DNA of 64,000 nucleotides from Streptomyces werraensis (GTDB lineage Bacteria; Actinomycetota; Actinomycetes; Streptomycetales; Streptomycetaceae): assembly GCA_014656175.1 (NCBI GenBank), contig BNBX01000001.1, forward strand, positions 888,284-952,283, written 5' to 3'. Below the pieces are notes generated by a model that made no database searches, had not been told where the DNA came from, and saw only the letters and a program-made list of their open reading frames with translations. Positions within the stretch are counted from its first letter, which is position 1. Each line of letters opens with the position of its first letter. Below are positions 1 through 9,794 of the stretch, one piece after another. A program made the position numbers and the translations under genes.

Positions 1-2374
1 TGACCAGGCCGGTCTGCAGGAACGTGGACAGCGCGTCCACGTCCGTGGTCATCCGGGTCATGATCCGGCCGGTCAGCTCACGCTCGTAGAAGTCGAGGCC
101 GAGCCGCTGGAGCTGGGCGAAGATCTTCAGCCGCAGTGTGTACAGGACGCGTTCGCCGGTGCGTCCGGTCATACGGATCTCGCCGGTCTGCGCCGCCCAC
201 TGGGCGAGCACGGTGAGCAGGCCCAGCAGGGCGGCCGCCCAGACCGCGCCCTGGGCGGCGCGGGTGACGCCCTCGTCGATGCCGTGCCGGATCAGGATCG
301 GCAGCAGCAGGCCCATGCCGGCGTCCACGGCGACCAGGGCGAGGCTGATCAGCAGAGGCGTGCGGAAGCCCTGCAGCAGGCGGCGCAGGCCGTAGGAGTC
401 CTCGGGGCGGACCGCGCGGGCCTCGTCGACGTCGGGCACGTCGTCGGCCGGGGGCAGCGCGGCGACCTGCTCGAGGAGTTCCGGGGTGGCCGGGGCGCCG
501 TCCAGGGCGGTGTCGCGGGGCTCGCGGTCGCCGGTCCACAGGCGGGGGGTGACGCCCCGCTCGGCGTCGAACTCGGCGTCCAGCTCGGCGCGGACGGAGG
601 TGTCCTCCTCGCGCGGGCCCGCGGCCGGGGTGTGGCCGGGGGAGACGGCGCCCAGCTCGTCGGGGTCGGTGAGCAGCCGCCGGTACAGCGGGGAGCGGCG
701 CTGGAGCTCGTCGTGGGTGCCGATGTCGGAGAGCCGGCCGTTCTCCAGGACCGCGATGCGGTCGGCGAGGTTCAGGGTGGAGCGGCGGTGGGCGATCAGC
801 AGGGTCGTGCGGCCCCGCATGACGCTCTTCAGCGCCTCGTGGATCTCGTGCTCGACGCGGGCGTCCACGGCGGACGTGGCGTCGTCCAGGACGAGCAGGC
901 GCGGGTCGGTGAGGACGGCGCGGGCCAGGGCGATGCGCTGGCGCTGTCCGCCGGAGAGGGTCAGGCCGTGCTCGCCGACGGTGGTGTCGTAGCCGTCGGG
1001 CAGCTCGTCGATGAAGCGGTCGGCCTGGGCGGCGCGGGCGGCGGCCCGGATCTCGTCGTCGGTGGCGTCGGGACGGCCGTACGCGATGTTGTTGCGGACG
1101 GTGTCGGAGAACAGGAAGGAGTCCTCCGGGACCAGGCCGATGGCGGCGCGCAGCGAGGCGGTGGTCAGCTCGCGCACGTCGTGGCCGCCGACCAGGACGG
1201 CGCCGCGGGTGACGTCGTAGAAGCGCGGCAGCAGCAGGGAGACGGTGGACTTGCCGGATCCTGAGGCGCCGACCACGGCGAGGGTCTCACCGGGGCGGAT
1301 CTCGAAGGACAGGCCGTCGAGGACGGGCCGCCCGGGGTCGTAGCCGAAGGCGACGTCGTCGAACTCGACGGTCGCGGGGGCGTCGGCGGGCAGCTCCTTG
1401 GTGCCGTCGGTGAGGGACGGCTCCGTGTCGATCAGGTCGAGGACGCGTTCGGTGCCGGCGCGGGCCTGCTGGGCGACGGTGAGGACGACGGCGAGCATCC
1501 GGACGGGGCCGACGAGCTGGGCGAGGTAGGTGGAGAAGGCGACGAAGGTGCCCAGCGTGATGTGCCCGCGCACCGCGAGCCAGCCGCCGAGGGCGAGCAT
1601 CGCGACCTGGCCGAGGGCGGGCACGGACTGGAGGGCGGGGGTGTAGCGGGAGTTCAGCTTGATGGTGCGCAGGCGTCCCGCGAACAGCCGGCGGCCGACC
1701 TCGCGGAGCTTGCCGGTCTCCTGGTCCTCCTGGCCGAAGCCCTTGACCACGCGGACGCCGCTGACCGCGCCGTCGACCACCCCGGCGACGGCGCCGGCCT
1801 GCGCCTGGGCGTACCAGGTGGAGGGGTGCAGCCGGGTGCGGCTGCGCTTGGCGATCCACCACAGGGCGGGGGCCACGGCGAGCGCGATCGCGGTGAGCGG
1901 CAGGGACAGCGACGCCATGATCACCAGGGAGATCACGAACAGCAGCAGGTTGCCGATGGTCATCGGCAGCATGAAGAGCAGGCCCTGGATGAGCTGGAGG
2001 TCGCTGGTGGCGCGGCCGACGACCTGTCCGGTGGACAGCTCGTCCTGGCGTCTGCCGTCGAGCCGGGCGATCGACCCGAACATCTCGGTGCGCAGGTCGT
2101 GCTGGACGTCGAGGGCGAGCTTCCCGCCGTAGTAGCGGCGGATGTAGGTGAGGACGTAGACGGCGAGGGCGGCGCCGACCAGGAGGCCGGCCCAGGTGCC
2201 CATGTCCCGGGTCTTGTCGCCGATCACGTCGTCGATGATCACCTTGGTGATCAGCGGGACCAGGGCCATCACGGCCATGCCGGCGAGGGAGGAGCCGAGG
2301 GCCAGGACGACGTTCCTGGGGTGCCGCCACGCGTAGGCGGCCAGTCGTCGTGCCCATCCCCGTTGCGCTGTCAC
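1..2374 (-). CDS. Fused double ABC exporter, N-terminal part (3' end beyond window)
   Basis: Membrane ABC exporter of the type with two permease and two ATPase domains in one chain; the C-terminal part lies beyond the left edge. From the GTG at 2374 a first set of hydrophobic helices fills roughly residues 15-300. A complete ATPase domain follows, with Walker A GASGSGKST near residue 370, signature LSGGQRQR near 472, Walker B VLDDATSAVD near 495 and H-loop IAHRRST near 526. An acidic linker then leads into a second membrane domain from about residue 660. The residue after the Walker B aspartate is Asp, where an active site normally has Glu. In heterodimeric exporters this marks the degenerate ATP site, so the second ATPase, not visible here, is probably the active one. 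The substrate cannot be inferred. GTG is chosen because the membrane domain begins right after it. Confidence 0.88.
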   Translation of the reverse strand, partial: MTAQRGWARRLAAYAWRHPRNVVLALGSSLAGMAVMALVPLITKVIIDDVIGDKTRDMGTWAGLLVGAALAVYVLTYIRRYYGGKLALDVQHDLRTEMFGSIARLDGRRQDELSTGQVVGRATSDLQLIQGLLFMLPMTIGNLLLFVISLVIMASLSLPLTAIALAVAPALWWIAKRSRTRLHPSTWYAQAQAGAVAGVVDGAVSGVRVVKGFGQEDQETGKLREVGRRLFAGRLRTIKLNSRYTPALQSVPALGQVAMLALGGWLAVRGHITLGTFVAFSTYLAQLVGPVRMLAVVLTVAQQARAGTERVLDLIDTEPSLTDGTKELPADAPATVEFDDVAFGYDPGRPVLDGLSFEIRPGETLAVVGASGSGKSTVSLLLPRFYDVTRGAVLVGGHDVRELTTASLRAAIGLVPEDSFLFSDTVRNNIAYGRPDATDDEIRAAARAAQADRFIDELPDGYDTTVGEHGLTLSGGQRQRIALARAVLTDPRLLVLDDATSAVDARVEHEIHEALKSVMRGRTTLLIAHRRSTLNLADRIAVLENGRLSDIGTHDELQRRSPLYRRLLTDPDELGAVSPGHTPAAGPREEDTSVRAELDAEFDAERGVTPRLWTGDREPRDTALDGAPATPELLEQVAALPPADDVPDVDEARAVRPEDSYGLRRLLQGFRTPLLISLALVAVDAGMGLLLPILIRHGIDEGVTRAAQGAVWAAALLGLLTVLAQWAAQTGEIRMTGRTGERVLYTLRLKIFAQLQRLGLDFYERELTGRIMTRMTTDVDALSTFLQTGLV

Positions 2375-2589
2375 GCGGTGCCCTCCGATCGTCCTGATCT
2401 TCCGGAAGGCTGCAACGCCGACCGAAGCGGATTTCATCCCTCCGCAACAATTCCGCGGGCGCGCACGGCCTACGCGGCGTCGGATTCTCGTCACGCGATC
2501 GACACGCCGTCTCCACGCGCTTGACTGCATGTCCATGCCAGTCTCTCGGGTATCTCCCTTGTGCAACCCGCGTAGATCGGACACCCCAC

Positions 2590-3414
2590 ATGCTCGCCAT
2601 ACGCATACGGCACCGCAAGGCGGCGGCCCTCGCCACGGCCGCCGTGCTCGCCGGCCTCGCCGCCCCCGCCGCGACCGCCACCCCGGCCGCCCCGGCCACG
2701 GTGGCGGAGACCGCCACGACGGCGTCCTACGACCCGGCGTACTACGACGCCGCGGCCGGCAAGACCGGCACAGCCCTCAAGTCCGCCCTGCACACGATCA
2801 TCAGCGACCAGACGAAGCTGTCGTACTCGGCGGTCTGGGAGGCGCTGAAGGTCACCGACCAGGACCCGGACAACAGCAGCAACGTGATCCTGCTCTACTC
2901 GGGCATCTCCCGCAGCAAGACGCTCAACGGCGGTGACGTGGGCGACTGGAACCGCGAGCACGTCTGGGCCAAGTCGCACGGCGACTTCGGCACCTCCACC
3001 GGCCCCGGCACCGACCTGCACCACCTGCGTCCCGAGGACGTGCAGGTCAACTCCATCCGCGGCAACAAGGACTTCGACAACGGCGGCAGTTCGTTCACCA
3101 ACAGCGGCGGCAGCCTCACCGACTCGAACTCCTTCGAACCCCGTGACGCCGTCAAGGGTGACGTGGCGCGCATGATCCTCTACATGGCGGTCCGCTACGA
3201 GGGCACCGACGGCTGGCCCGACCTGGAGCCCAACGACACCGTCACCAACGGCACCAACCCGTACCACGGCCGCCTCTCGGTGCTGAAGCAGTGGCACCAG
3301 CAGGACCCGCCGAGCGCGTTCGAGGTGAACCGCAACGACGTCATCTTCGCGTCGTACCAGCACAACCGGAACCCGTTCATCGACCACCCGGAGTGGGTCG
3401 AGGCCATCTGGTGA
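2590..3414 (+). CDS. Secreted endonuclease I family nuclease
   Basis: Predicted extracellular nuclease of the EndA/NucM (endonuclease I) family, which cuts DNA and sometimes RNA non-specifically. The ATG at 2590 begins a Sec-type signal peptide with basic residues 5-10, a hydrophobic Ala/Leu core at 11-25 and an Ala-rich cleavage region near 28-40. The mature part carries the family's metal and catalytic motifs: NREHVWAKSHG at residues 121-131, TDLHHLRP at 141-148, and an N-S-x-R-x-N stretch at 154-159. Length (274 aa) suits a single-domain secreted enzyme. The upstream in-frame TTG at 2521 would bury the signal peptide and was rejected. The gene diverges from the ABC exporter and ends just before a strong hairpin, so it is probably monocistronic. 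A role in DNA scavenging or in digesting mycelial DNA is inference. Confidence 0.87.
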   Translation: MLAIRIRHRKAAALATAAVLAGLAAPAATATPAAPATVAETATTASYDPAYYDAAAGKTGTALKSALHTIISDQTKLSYSAVWEALKVTDQDPDNSSNVILLYSGISRSKTLNGGDVGDWNREHVWAKSHGDFGTSTGPGTDLHHLRPEDVQVNSIRGNKDFDNGGSSFTNSGGSLTDSNSFEPRDAVKGDVARMILYMAVRYEGTDGWPDLEPNDTVTNGTNPYHGRLSVLKQWHQQDPPSAFEVNRNDVIFASYQHNRNPFIDHPEWVEAIW

Positions 3415-3424
3415 CGGCGGGACG

Positions 3425-3460
3425 GGCACCGGTCACCGCGCCTGCGGGGTGACCGGTGCC
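3425..3460 (+). terminator. Hairpin terminator after the endonuclease gene
   Basis: Perfect 12-bp inverted repeat, GGCACCGGTCAC at 3425-3436 and its complement at 3449-3460, with a 12-nt loop. It starts 11 nt after the nuclease stop codon and lies before the next start codon. There is no T-run, as is usual for Streptomyces terminators. Confidence 0.65.
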
Positions 3461-3481
3461 GGAAACGGGGCAGACTGCCTC

Positions 3482-3850
3482 ATGACCGACGCGACACCGA
3501 GTCCCCACACCCTGTCCGGACGCCTGCTCGCCGCCCTCTGGACGCTGCGGCTCCTCGCCACGTCGGAGGGGTCTCCGCCGGAGCCCGAGGAGTTCCTCGC
3601 GAAGAAGAGGCCGGCGACCGTGGTGGACAGGGAACTGTCCGCGCTGGGCTCCCACCTCCTCCGGGCCAGACGCCGGGGAGGCGAGCGATGGAAGGCCGCG
3701 GTGACCGTCCACCGCGAACTGCCGGACCTCCTGCCGGCGGACGGCGTGAGCCGCGACACCATGTCCCCGCCCGAGCAGCAGGCCTTCTCCTCGGGGTACG
3801 CCGAGGGTCTCGCCCACTACCGGAACGAGTTCGGCGAACTGCTTCCCTGA
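3482..3850 (+). CDS. Small conserved-type hypothetical protein, 122 aa
   Basis: I do not recognise this protein. It is soluble, charged and probably helical, with no signal peptide or membrane segment. The N-terminal third has the look of a packed helix (LLAALWTLRLLAT), followed by a basic stretch RARRRGGERW near residue 70 and an acidic/aromatic C-terminus ending in NEFGELLP. No Shine-Dalgarno sequence precedes the ATG; a possible -10 hexamer CAGACT sits at 3471-3476, only 5 nt before it, which would fit a leaderless transcript. It lies between the endonuclease terminator and the convergent FMN reductase gene, so it is probably transcribed alone. Codon use is normal for the region, which supports a real gene. 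Confidence 0.6.
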   Translation: MTDATPSPHTLSGRLLAALWTLRLLATSEGSPPEPEEFLAKKRPATVVDRELSALGSHLLRARRRGGERWKAAVTVHRELPDLLPADGVSRDTMSPPEQQAFSSGYAEGLAHYRNEFGELLP

Positions 3851-3868
3851 GACGGCTCCCGCCCTCCG

Positions 3869-4465
3869 TCACGCCGGGTACGGCACCGCCTCGCGGGCCG
3901 TGCGCAGGGCGCCCGCCCACCAGGAGAGCTGGTCCAGCAGCTTCTTCGCGTAGCCCGCGGACTCCGGGTCGGCGGGGCGGCCGTCCTCCCACGCCACCCG
4001 GTTCAGCGGGAAGGCGAGACCGTCGCGGATGGTCACCGCGTGCAGCTCGCCCATCACGTTCTCCAGGTGCAGGACGGCGTGCCGGCCGCCCGCCCCGCCG
4101 CCGTAGCTGACGAACGCGACGGGCTTGGCCACCCACTGGGTGTAGTGCCAGTCGATCGCGGCCTTGAGGGAGGCCGGGTAGCTGCGGTTGTACTCCGGCG
4201 TGACCATGATGAAGGCGTCCGCGCCGCCCAGCGCCGCCGTGAGCGGTGCCATGGAGGCGGGGCGCGGGTAGGAGGCGCCGGCCACCGACGGGTAGGCGTC
4301 CGGCAGGGCCAGGGGGATGTCGTGATCGGCCAGGTCGACGACCTCGACGTCGAATCCGCCGTGCTCGCGGGCCTGCTCCGCGACCCACGAGCCCACCACG
4401 GGACCGAACCGTCCCTCACGGACGCTGCCGACGACGACCACCAGCTTGTGCGTGTTGATGTCCAT
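3869..4465 (-). CDS. NADPH-dependent FMN reductase family protein
   Basis: Flavodoxin-fold NAD(P)H:FMN or quinone reductase of the Pfam FMN_red type, 198 aa, cytosolic. The N-terminus reads as a beta strand followed by the phosphate-binding loop GSVREGRFGP (about residues 13-22). The second flavin-binding motif TPEYNRSYPASLKAAIDW lies near residue 90, followed by the glycine-rich loop SYGGGAGGR. The start is the ATG at 4465; longer upstream readings would add a low-quality Arg/Ser extension. The gene diverges from an XRE regulator 113 bp away, an arrangement that suggests regulation by that protein. The physiological electron acceptor cannot be told from sequence; quinone or flavin reduction under stress is typical of the family. 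Confidence 0.85.
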   Translation of the reverse strand: MDINTHKLVVVVGSVREGRFGPVVGSWVAEQAREHGGFDVEVVDLADHDIPLALPDAYPSVAGASYPRPASMAPLTAALGGADAFIMVTPEYNRSYPASLKAAIDWHYTQWVAKPVAFVSYGGGAGGRHAVLHLENVMGELHAVTIRDGLAFPLNRVAWEDGRPADPESAGYAKKLLDQLSWWAGALRTAREAVPYPA

Positions 4466-4578
4466 GCCGTCCACCCTGGAAGCGGCCCGGGACGGCAGCC
4501 AGACCGCGCTCAGGCTGGCCCCCGCAGGGCCACGCTGAGCACTGCGCACGGGCGGGTCCGCCGTCCTATCCTCGCGGC

Positions 4579-5418
4579 ATGGGGACACCACTGGGCGACT
4601 TCCTGCGGCTCAAGCGCGACAGCACCCAGCCGGAGCAGCTGGGGCTCCCGGAGCACGGCCGCCGCCGCTCCCCCGGGCTGCGCCGCTCGGACGTGGCCGC
4701 GCGGGCCGGGGTGAGCGTCGAGTACCTGACCCGGATCGAGCAGGGCCGCGACCGCAACCCCTCGGTGGCCGTGCTGCACGCGCTGTGCGACGCGCTCGCG
4801 CTGACCCCGGCGGAGCGGGAGCACGTGCGGTACCTGGCGAAGATCGGCGGCGACGAGTGCACCGGGCATCTCGGGCCGGAGCCCGCCCGCCGGGAGGTCC
4901 GTGCGCCGGTGCGGGAGACCCTGCGGCTGCTGGAACCGGGCGTCGCGGTGGTCACCAACCGGCTGGGCGACCTCCTCGCCTGGACCTCCGGCTACGAGGC
5001 GGTCGCGGCCGGCACGGGACTGCTGGACGCCGACGGGCCGAACCTCACGCGGTACGTGTTCACCGACCCGCGCGCCCGGTCCCTCTTCCCCGACTGGGAC
5101 GAGGTCGCCGACGAGCAGGTCTTCGACCTGTGGCTCGGTCCGAGGGCGGAGAACGCGGAGTGGCTGGCGGCGGAGCTGGCCCCGGCGGCGGGTCCGGAGT
5201 TCACCCGCCGGATGAACCGCCACAAGGTCCCGGAGCGGGGCGTGCTGCGGCTCCACCACCCCGACGCGGGTGAGCTGCGTCTGCGCCGCGAGTACCTCGA
5301 ACTGCCGTCGGACTCCCAGCTGCTGCTGGTCCTCCTGCCCGACGGCGAGGCGACGTCCGAGGCGCTCGCCCGTCTCGGTGGCCGGACGGCGCACGGACGG
5401 CTCCGGGCGATTTCCTAG
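4579..5418 (+). CDS. XRE/MmyB-type transcriptional regulator
   Basis: DNA-binding regulator, 279 aa. An N-terminal helix-turn-helix at about residues 33-80 (RRSDVAARAGVSVEYLTRIE) is followed by a long ligand-binding-type domain (about 100-265) of the kind called MmyB-like, rich in Trp, Tyr and acidic residues. Streptomyces has many such regulators beside short-chain reductases. The ATG at 4579 has no Shine-Dalgarno sequence; TATCCT at 4566-4571 ends 7 nt before it and resembles a -10 element, so a leaderless message is likely. It diverges from the FMN reductase gene, its probable target, and its stop lies only 6 bp from the stop of the convergent ThDP enzyme gene. Its effector is unknown. Confidence 0.85.
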   Translation: MGTPLGDFLRLKRDSTQPEQLGLPEHGRRRSPGLRRSDVAARAGVSVEYLTRIEQGRDRNPSVAVLHALCDALALTPAEREHVRYLAKIGGDECTGHLGPEPARREVRAPVRETLRLLEPGVAVVTNRLGDLLAWTSGYEAVAAGTGLLDADGPNLTRYVFTDPRARSLFPDWDEVADEQVFDLWLGPRAENAEWLAAELAPAAGPEFTRRMNRHKVPERGVLRLHHPDAGELRLRREYLELPSDSQLLLVLLPDGEATSEALARLGGRTAHGRLRAIS

Positions 5419-5424
5419 GAGCCT

Positions 5425-7110
5425 TCAGCCCAGGTGCGTCGGCGCGAACATGCGGAGGACCGCCGGGAGGACGACCACCGAGGGACCAGGGGTGGAGAGG
5501 GCCTTGGCGAGGTCCTCCTCCAGGGACCCGGGGGTGGTGCGGACGCCGGGGACGCCGAAGGACTCGGCCAGGGCCACGTAGTCCGGGCGGGTCAACTCGG
5601 TCGCCGTGGGCTCGCCGAAGGCGTCCGTCATGTACTCGCGCAGGATGCCGTAGCCGCCGTCGTCGACGATCAGCCAGGTGACGTCCAGGTCGTACTGGCG
5701 GGCCGTGGCCAGCTCGGCGATCGAGTACAGCGCGCCGCCGTCGCCGGAGACCGCCAGCACCGGGCGGGTGGGGTCGGCGACCGCCGCGCCGAGGGCGGCG
5801 GGAAAGCCGTAGCCGAGACCGCCGGCGCCCTGCGCCGAGTGCAGGTGGTTGGGGCCCATCGCGTCGAACGCGGACCACGCCCAGTAGGCGAGGATCGTCA
5901 TGTCCCAGAAGGACGGCGAGCCGGTCGGCAGGGCGCGCCGCACGGCCGTCAGGACCTGCTGCTCCAGCGCCAGGTCCTGCCCGTCGATGCGGGCCCGCAC
6001 CCGGTCCAGCAGCTCCCGCACCCGCGCCGGGGCGGTGTCGTCCTCGCGGGGCCCGGCCGTCTCCAGGAGCGCCTGGAGGGCGAGGCGGGCGTCCGCGTGG
6101 ATGCCGATGCCGGGGTGGTTGGACTCCAGTTTGCCGAGGTCGGCCTCGATCTGGATGACCCGGCCGCGAGGCTTGAACGTGTGGTAGTTCGAGGAGAGTT
6201 CGCCGAGTCCGGAGCCGACGACGAGCAGGACGTCCGCGTCCTCCAGGAAGTCGGTGGTGTGGCGGTCCTCGATCCAGGACTGCAGGGACAGCGGGTGGGT
6301 CCACGGGAAGGCGCCCTTGCCGCCGGGGGTGGTCACCACGGGCGCCTGAAGGCGCTCGGCGAGCTGCCGCAGCTTGCCGGAGGCGTCGGAGCGGACCACT
6401 CCGCCGCCCGCGATGATCGCGGGGCGTTCCGCTCCGGACAGCAGGTGCGCGGCCAGCGCGGTGAGTTCGGGGCGCGGGGGCAGCTCGTCCGGGGTGGCGT
6501 CCATCGCCGTCACCACCGGCAGGACCGTCTCCGCGAGCAGCACGTCCTGCGGGATCTCCACCCACACGGGCCCGTGCGGGACGGTGAGCGCCGACTTCCA
6601 CGCCGCCGCGATCGCCGACGGGATCTGGGAGGCCGTGCGGACCGTGTGCACGGACTTGACGACGCCCCGGAACGAGGCGGACTGGTCGGGGAGTTCGTGC
6701 AGATAGCCGTGGCGTCCGCCGCCGAGGCCTGCCGTCGGCACCTGGCTGCTGATCGCCAGCACCGGCGCGGACGCGGCCGCCGCCTCCTGCAGCGCGGCCA
6801 GCGAGGTGAGCGCGCCGGGTCCGGTGGACAGCAGCAGCGGGGCCGCCTCGCCGGTGATGCGGCCGTACGCGTCCGCCGCGAAGCCCGCGTTGTTCTCCAC
6901 GCGCAGGCCGATGTAGCGCAGGTCGGAGCGGCGCAGCGCGTCGAACATGCCGAGGGCGTGCTGGCCGGGCAGGCCGAAGACGGTGGTCGCGCCGAGCCCG
7001 GCCAGGGTCTCCACGACCAGGTCTCCGCCGGTGCGGCCGGGCGGGGGGTTCAGCGCCGCCTCCGTCTGCGCGGCGGTCGGACGGAGCTCCAGGTCGTGGT
7101 CGTGCGTCAC
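5425..7110 (-). CDS. Thiamine-diphosphate enzyme, acetolactate synthase-like
   Basis: ThDP-dependent decarboxylase/synthase of the acetolactate synthase superfamily, 561 aa, with the three usual domains: PYR (about 25-190), central (about 215-345) and PP (about 385-550). The catalytic Glu sits in [15 protein letters not shown] near residue 71. The ThDP/metal motif begins GDGGALYS and ends VDDGGYGI, where many relatives have NN instead of DD. It lacks features needed to call it a true branched-chain acetolactate synthase, and no small subunit is nearby. The GTG start overlaps the stop of the upstream ureohydrolase gene by 4 nt, so the two are translationally coupled. The context with a ureohydrolase, a Na+/solute symporter and a PucR regulator points to catabolism of a nitrogenous compound; the substrate is unknown. 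Confidence 0.85.
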   Translation of the reverse strand: MTHDHDLELRPTAAQTEAALNPPPGRTGGDLVVETLAGLGATTVFGLPGQHALGMFDALRRSDLRYIGLRVENNAGFAADAYGRITGEAAPLLLSTGPGALTSLAALQEAAAASAPVLAISSQVPTAGLGGGRHGYLHELPDQSASFRGVVKSVHTVRTASQIPSAIAAAWKSALTVPHGPVWVEIPQDVLLAETVLPVVTAMDATPDELPPRPELTALAAHLLSGAERPAIIAGGGVVRSDASGKLRQLAERLQAPVVTTPGGKGAFPWTHPLSLQSWIEDRHTTDFLEDADVLLVVGSGLGELSSNYHTFKPRGRVIQIEADLGKLESNHPGIGIHADARLALQALLETAGPREDDTAPARVRELLDRVRARIDGQDLALEQQVLTAVRRALPTGSPSFWDMTILAYWAWSAFDAMGPNHLHSAQGAGGLGYGFPAALGAAVADPTRPVLAVSGDGGALYSIAELATARQYDLDVTWLIVDDGGYGILREYMTDAFGEPTATELTRPDYVALAESFGVPGVRTTPGSLEEDLAKALSTPGPSVVVLPAVLRMFAPTHLG

Positions 7111-8075
7111 TTGGCGCGGGCCTCCGCAATCTGGCGGGACATGATCGTGGTCAGTTCGTACGCCGTGTGGGACGCGGCGACCGAGGTGATCTCGGCGTGG
7201 TCGTACGCGGGCGCCACCTCGACGACGTCGGCCGAGACCAGGTTGCAGGAGGCGAGGCCGCGCAGGATCTCCAGCAGCTCGCGGGAGGTCATGCCGCCCG
7301 CCTCGGGCGTGCCGGTGCCGGGGGCGTGGGCCGGGTCGAGGCAGTCGATGTCGATGGAGATGTACAGCGGGCGGTCGCCGATGCGCTGCCGGAGCTGGTC
7401 GGCGACCTCGTCGGCGCCGCGGCGGTAGACGTCCGCGGAGGTGACGATGCCGAAGCCCATCTTCTCGTCGTCGGTGAGGTCCTGCTTGCCGTAGAGCGGG
7501 CCGCGGGTGCCGACGTGGGAGAGCGCCTCGGTGTCGAGGATGCCCTCCTCGACGGCCCGGCGGAACGGCGTGCCGTGGGTGTACTCGGCGCCGAAGTAGG
7601 TGTCCCAGGTGTCGAGGTGCGCGTCGAAGTGGAGCAGCGCGACCGGGCCGTGCTTCCTGGCGACGCTCCTGAGCAGCGGCAGCGCGATGGTGTGGTCGCC
7701 GCCGAGGGTCATCAGGCGGGCGCCGGTGCCGAGGAGGTCGTCGGCGGCGGCCTCCATCGTCTCGACGGCCTCGTTGATGTTGAACGGGTTGACGGCGATG
7801 TCGCCGCCGTCCGCGACCTGCGCGAGGGCGAAGGGGGAGGCGTCCTGCGCGGGGTTGTAGGGGCGCAGCAGCCGGGACGCCTCGCGGATGGCGTTGCCGC
7901 CGAAGCGGGCGCCCGGCCGGTAGGAGACGCCCGAGTCGAACGGCACGCCCACGACGGCGACGTCGGCGCGGCCGACCTCGTCGAGGCGGGGCAGCCGGGC
8001 GAAGGTCGCGGAACCCGCGTAGCGCGGCACGCGGGACGAGTCGACGGGGCCGCGGGGCGTCTCGTTGCTGCTCAT
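7107..8075 (-). CDS. speB: Agmatinase-family ureohydrolase
   Basis: Mn-dependent ureohydrolase that removes urea from a guanidino compound; agmatine to putrescine is the usual annotation, but guanidinobutyrate or related substrates are possible. All metal ligands are visible: GGDHTI at residues 125-130, DAHLD at 151-155, His167, and SIDIDCLDP at 240-248 (Asp242 and Asp244). Length (322 aa) is normal. The gene lies 55 bp downstream of the symporter gene and overlaps the ThDP enzyme by 4 nt, suggesting a three-gene operon in which the symporter imports the substrate. The divergent PucR-type regulator is the likely controller. The symbol follows common Streptomyces annotation; substrate specificity is inference. 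Confidence 0.88.
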   Translation of the reverse strand: MSSNETPRGPVDSSRVPRYAGSATFARLPRLDEVGRADVAVVGVPFDSGVSYRPGARFGGNAIREASRLLRPYNPAQDASPFALAQVADGGDIAVNPFNINEAVETMEAAADDLLGTGARLMTLGGDHTIALPLLRSVARKHGPVALLHFDAHLDTWDTYFGAEYTHGTPFRRAVEEGILDTEALSHVGTRGPLYGKQDLTDDEKMGFGIVTSADVYRRGADEVADQLRQRIGDRPLYISIDIDCLDPAHAPGTGTPEAGGMTSRELLEILRGLASCNLVSADVVEVAPAYDHAEITSVAASHTAYELTTIMSRQIAEARAK

Positions 8076-8130
8076 GAAGGACTGCTCTCTTTCCTACGCT
8101 TCGTCGCGTATGTGGTGACTGCCCACGATG

Positions 8131-9609
8131 CTACTGGGCGGCCGGGACCTGTTCGGACACGGTTTCGGACGCGTTCTCCGGCTCGGTGCCGCGTCCTGCG
8201 AGGCGCTCGCGCCAGGCGGCGAGGACGGCCGCGTCGGTCGGGCGGGTGGCGAGGGAGACGACGACGTAGGCCGCGAGGGAGGCGAGGAGACCGTAGTAGA
8301 CGGGCTCGTTGGCGAGGATGCCGTACGCGGCCATCAGACCGATCACGGCGAGGCCGCCCACGGCGACGGAGGCGAGGGCTCCCTGGGCGGTGCCGCGCTT
8401 CCACAGCAGCCCGCCGAGGATGGGCACGAGCAGCCCGCCGACCAGCAGGTTGTACGCGACGGTCAGCGCCTGGACGACGTCGTTGAGGGCGATGGCGGTG
8501 GCGATCACGGCGAGACCCATCAGCAGGATGAAGGCGCGGTTGCCCCTGACCTCGTCGTGCTGCTCGCGCTCCGGGCGGACGATGCCGCGCAGCCGCGCCC
8601 AGATGTCGTTGTTGGCGACGGTGGCGCAGGCGATCAGCGCGCCGGAGGACGTCGACATCACGGCGGCGAGGGCGGCGGCCAGCACGAGGCCGCGCACGCC
8701 GATGGGCAGCTCGTCCTTGACGATGGTGGCGAACGCGTCGTCGGGGCTGGCGAGCTTCGGGTAGAGCACCTTGGCCGCGGTGCCGATGACCGCGCCGGCG
8801 ACGGCGTAGGCGAGGCAGTAGGTGCCGGCGACGGTGCCGCCCCAGCGGGCCGTGCGGTCGCTGCGGGCGGTGAACACACGCTGCCAGATGTCCTGCCCGA
8901 TGAGCATGCCGAACGTGTAGATCAGCACGTAGGTGAAGATCGTCTCGCCGCCGATGCCCAGCGGGTCGAAGTACTCGGCGGGCAGCTGTGCCTTCATCTC
9001 GCTGAAGCCGCCCGCCTTGACCACGGCGATGGGCAGCAGCAGGAGCAGCACGCCGATCGTCTTCACGACGAACTGCACCATGTCGGTGAGCGTGATCGAC
9101 CACATGCCGCCGAGCGTGGAGTACGCGACGACGATCGAGCCGCCGAGGACGATCGCGAGGGTGCGGTTGATGTCGAAGAGGACGTCGAAGATCGTGGCGT
9201 AGGCGATCGTCGAGGTCACCGCGAGCATCAGGGTGTACGCCCACATGACGAGGCCGGAGATGACGCCGGCCCGGCCGCCGTAGCGCAGGTCGAGCATCTC
9301 CGAGACGGTGTAGACCCTCAGCCGGGCGATACGGGCGGAGAAGAAGACGCTGAGGGCGAGCAGTCCGAGGCCGATGGTGAACACCATCCAGGCGCCCGAC
9401 AGGCCGTACTGGTAGCCGAGGCCCACGCCGCCGATGGTGGAGGCGCCGCCGAGGACGATGGCGGCCATGGTGCCGGAGTACATGGCGGGGCCCAGGCGGC
9501 GGCCGGCCACCAGGAACTCGCTCTTGGACCTGGCGCGGCGCATGCCCCACCAGCCCATGGCCAGCATGCCGGCCAGATAGACGACGATGACCAGGTAGTC
9601 CACGGCCAT
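8131..9609 (-). CDS. Sodium:solute symporter (SSS family)
   Basis: Integral membrane Na+-coupled transporter, 492 aa, with about 13 hydrophobic helices spread over residues 3-460. Family-typical segments include the start of TM1 (VDYLVIVVYLAGMLAMGWWG), the GGASTIGGVGLGYQYG region near residue 50 and the GQDIWQRVF segment near 265. The chosen ATG at 9609 has GGAGG 8 nt upstream; longer readings add a non-membrane leader. It heads the minus-strand group with the ureohydrolase and ThDP enzyme and is divergent from a PucR regulator, so it probably imports the compound those enzymes degrade. A purine, polyamine, guanidino acid or amino acid would all fit the family. Confidence 0.87.
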   Translation of the reverse strand: MAVDYLVIVVYLAGMLAMGWWGMRRARSKSEFLVAGRRLGPAMYSGTMAAIVLGGASTIGGVGLGYQYGLSGAWMVFTIGLGLLALSVFFSARIARLRVYTVSEMLDLRYGGRAGVISGLVMWAYTLMLAVTSTIAYATIFDVLFDINRTLAIVLGGSIVVAYSTLGGMWSITLTDMVQFVVKTIGVLLLLLPIAVVKAGGFSEMKAQLPAEYFDPLGIGGETIFTYVLIYTFGMLIGQDIWQRVFTARSDRTARWGGTVAGTYCLAYAVAGAVIGTAAKVLYPKLASPDDAFATIVKDELPIGVRGLVLAAALAAVMSTSSGALIACATVANNDIWARLRGIVRPEREQHDEVRGNRAFILLMGLAVIATAIALNDVVQALTVAYNLLVGGLLVPILGGLLWKRGTAQGALASVAVGGLAVIGLMAAYGILANEPVYYGLLASLAAYVVVSLATRPTDAAVLAAWRERLAGRGTEPENASETVSEQVPAAQ

Positions 9610-9794
9610 GCGGGGGCCTCCTTCGCGCACTGTCGGTGGCGTGTCGTGCAGACGGATCGCGCTCACCGGCGCCGCGCGGGGACATCCGCCCGTACCCGCG
9701 GGTTGCCGGTGACCCGACCTTAGGTGGCCGAAAAGCGACTGCGAAGTGTACGTTTCATCCAGATCGACATCCTGGGATGGAGGAAACGTCCACC

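Noticed and set aside
2521..2589. TTG at 2521 as start of the secreted nuclease
   Set aside because: It would add a 23-residue leader before a clear signal peptide.
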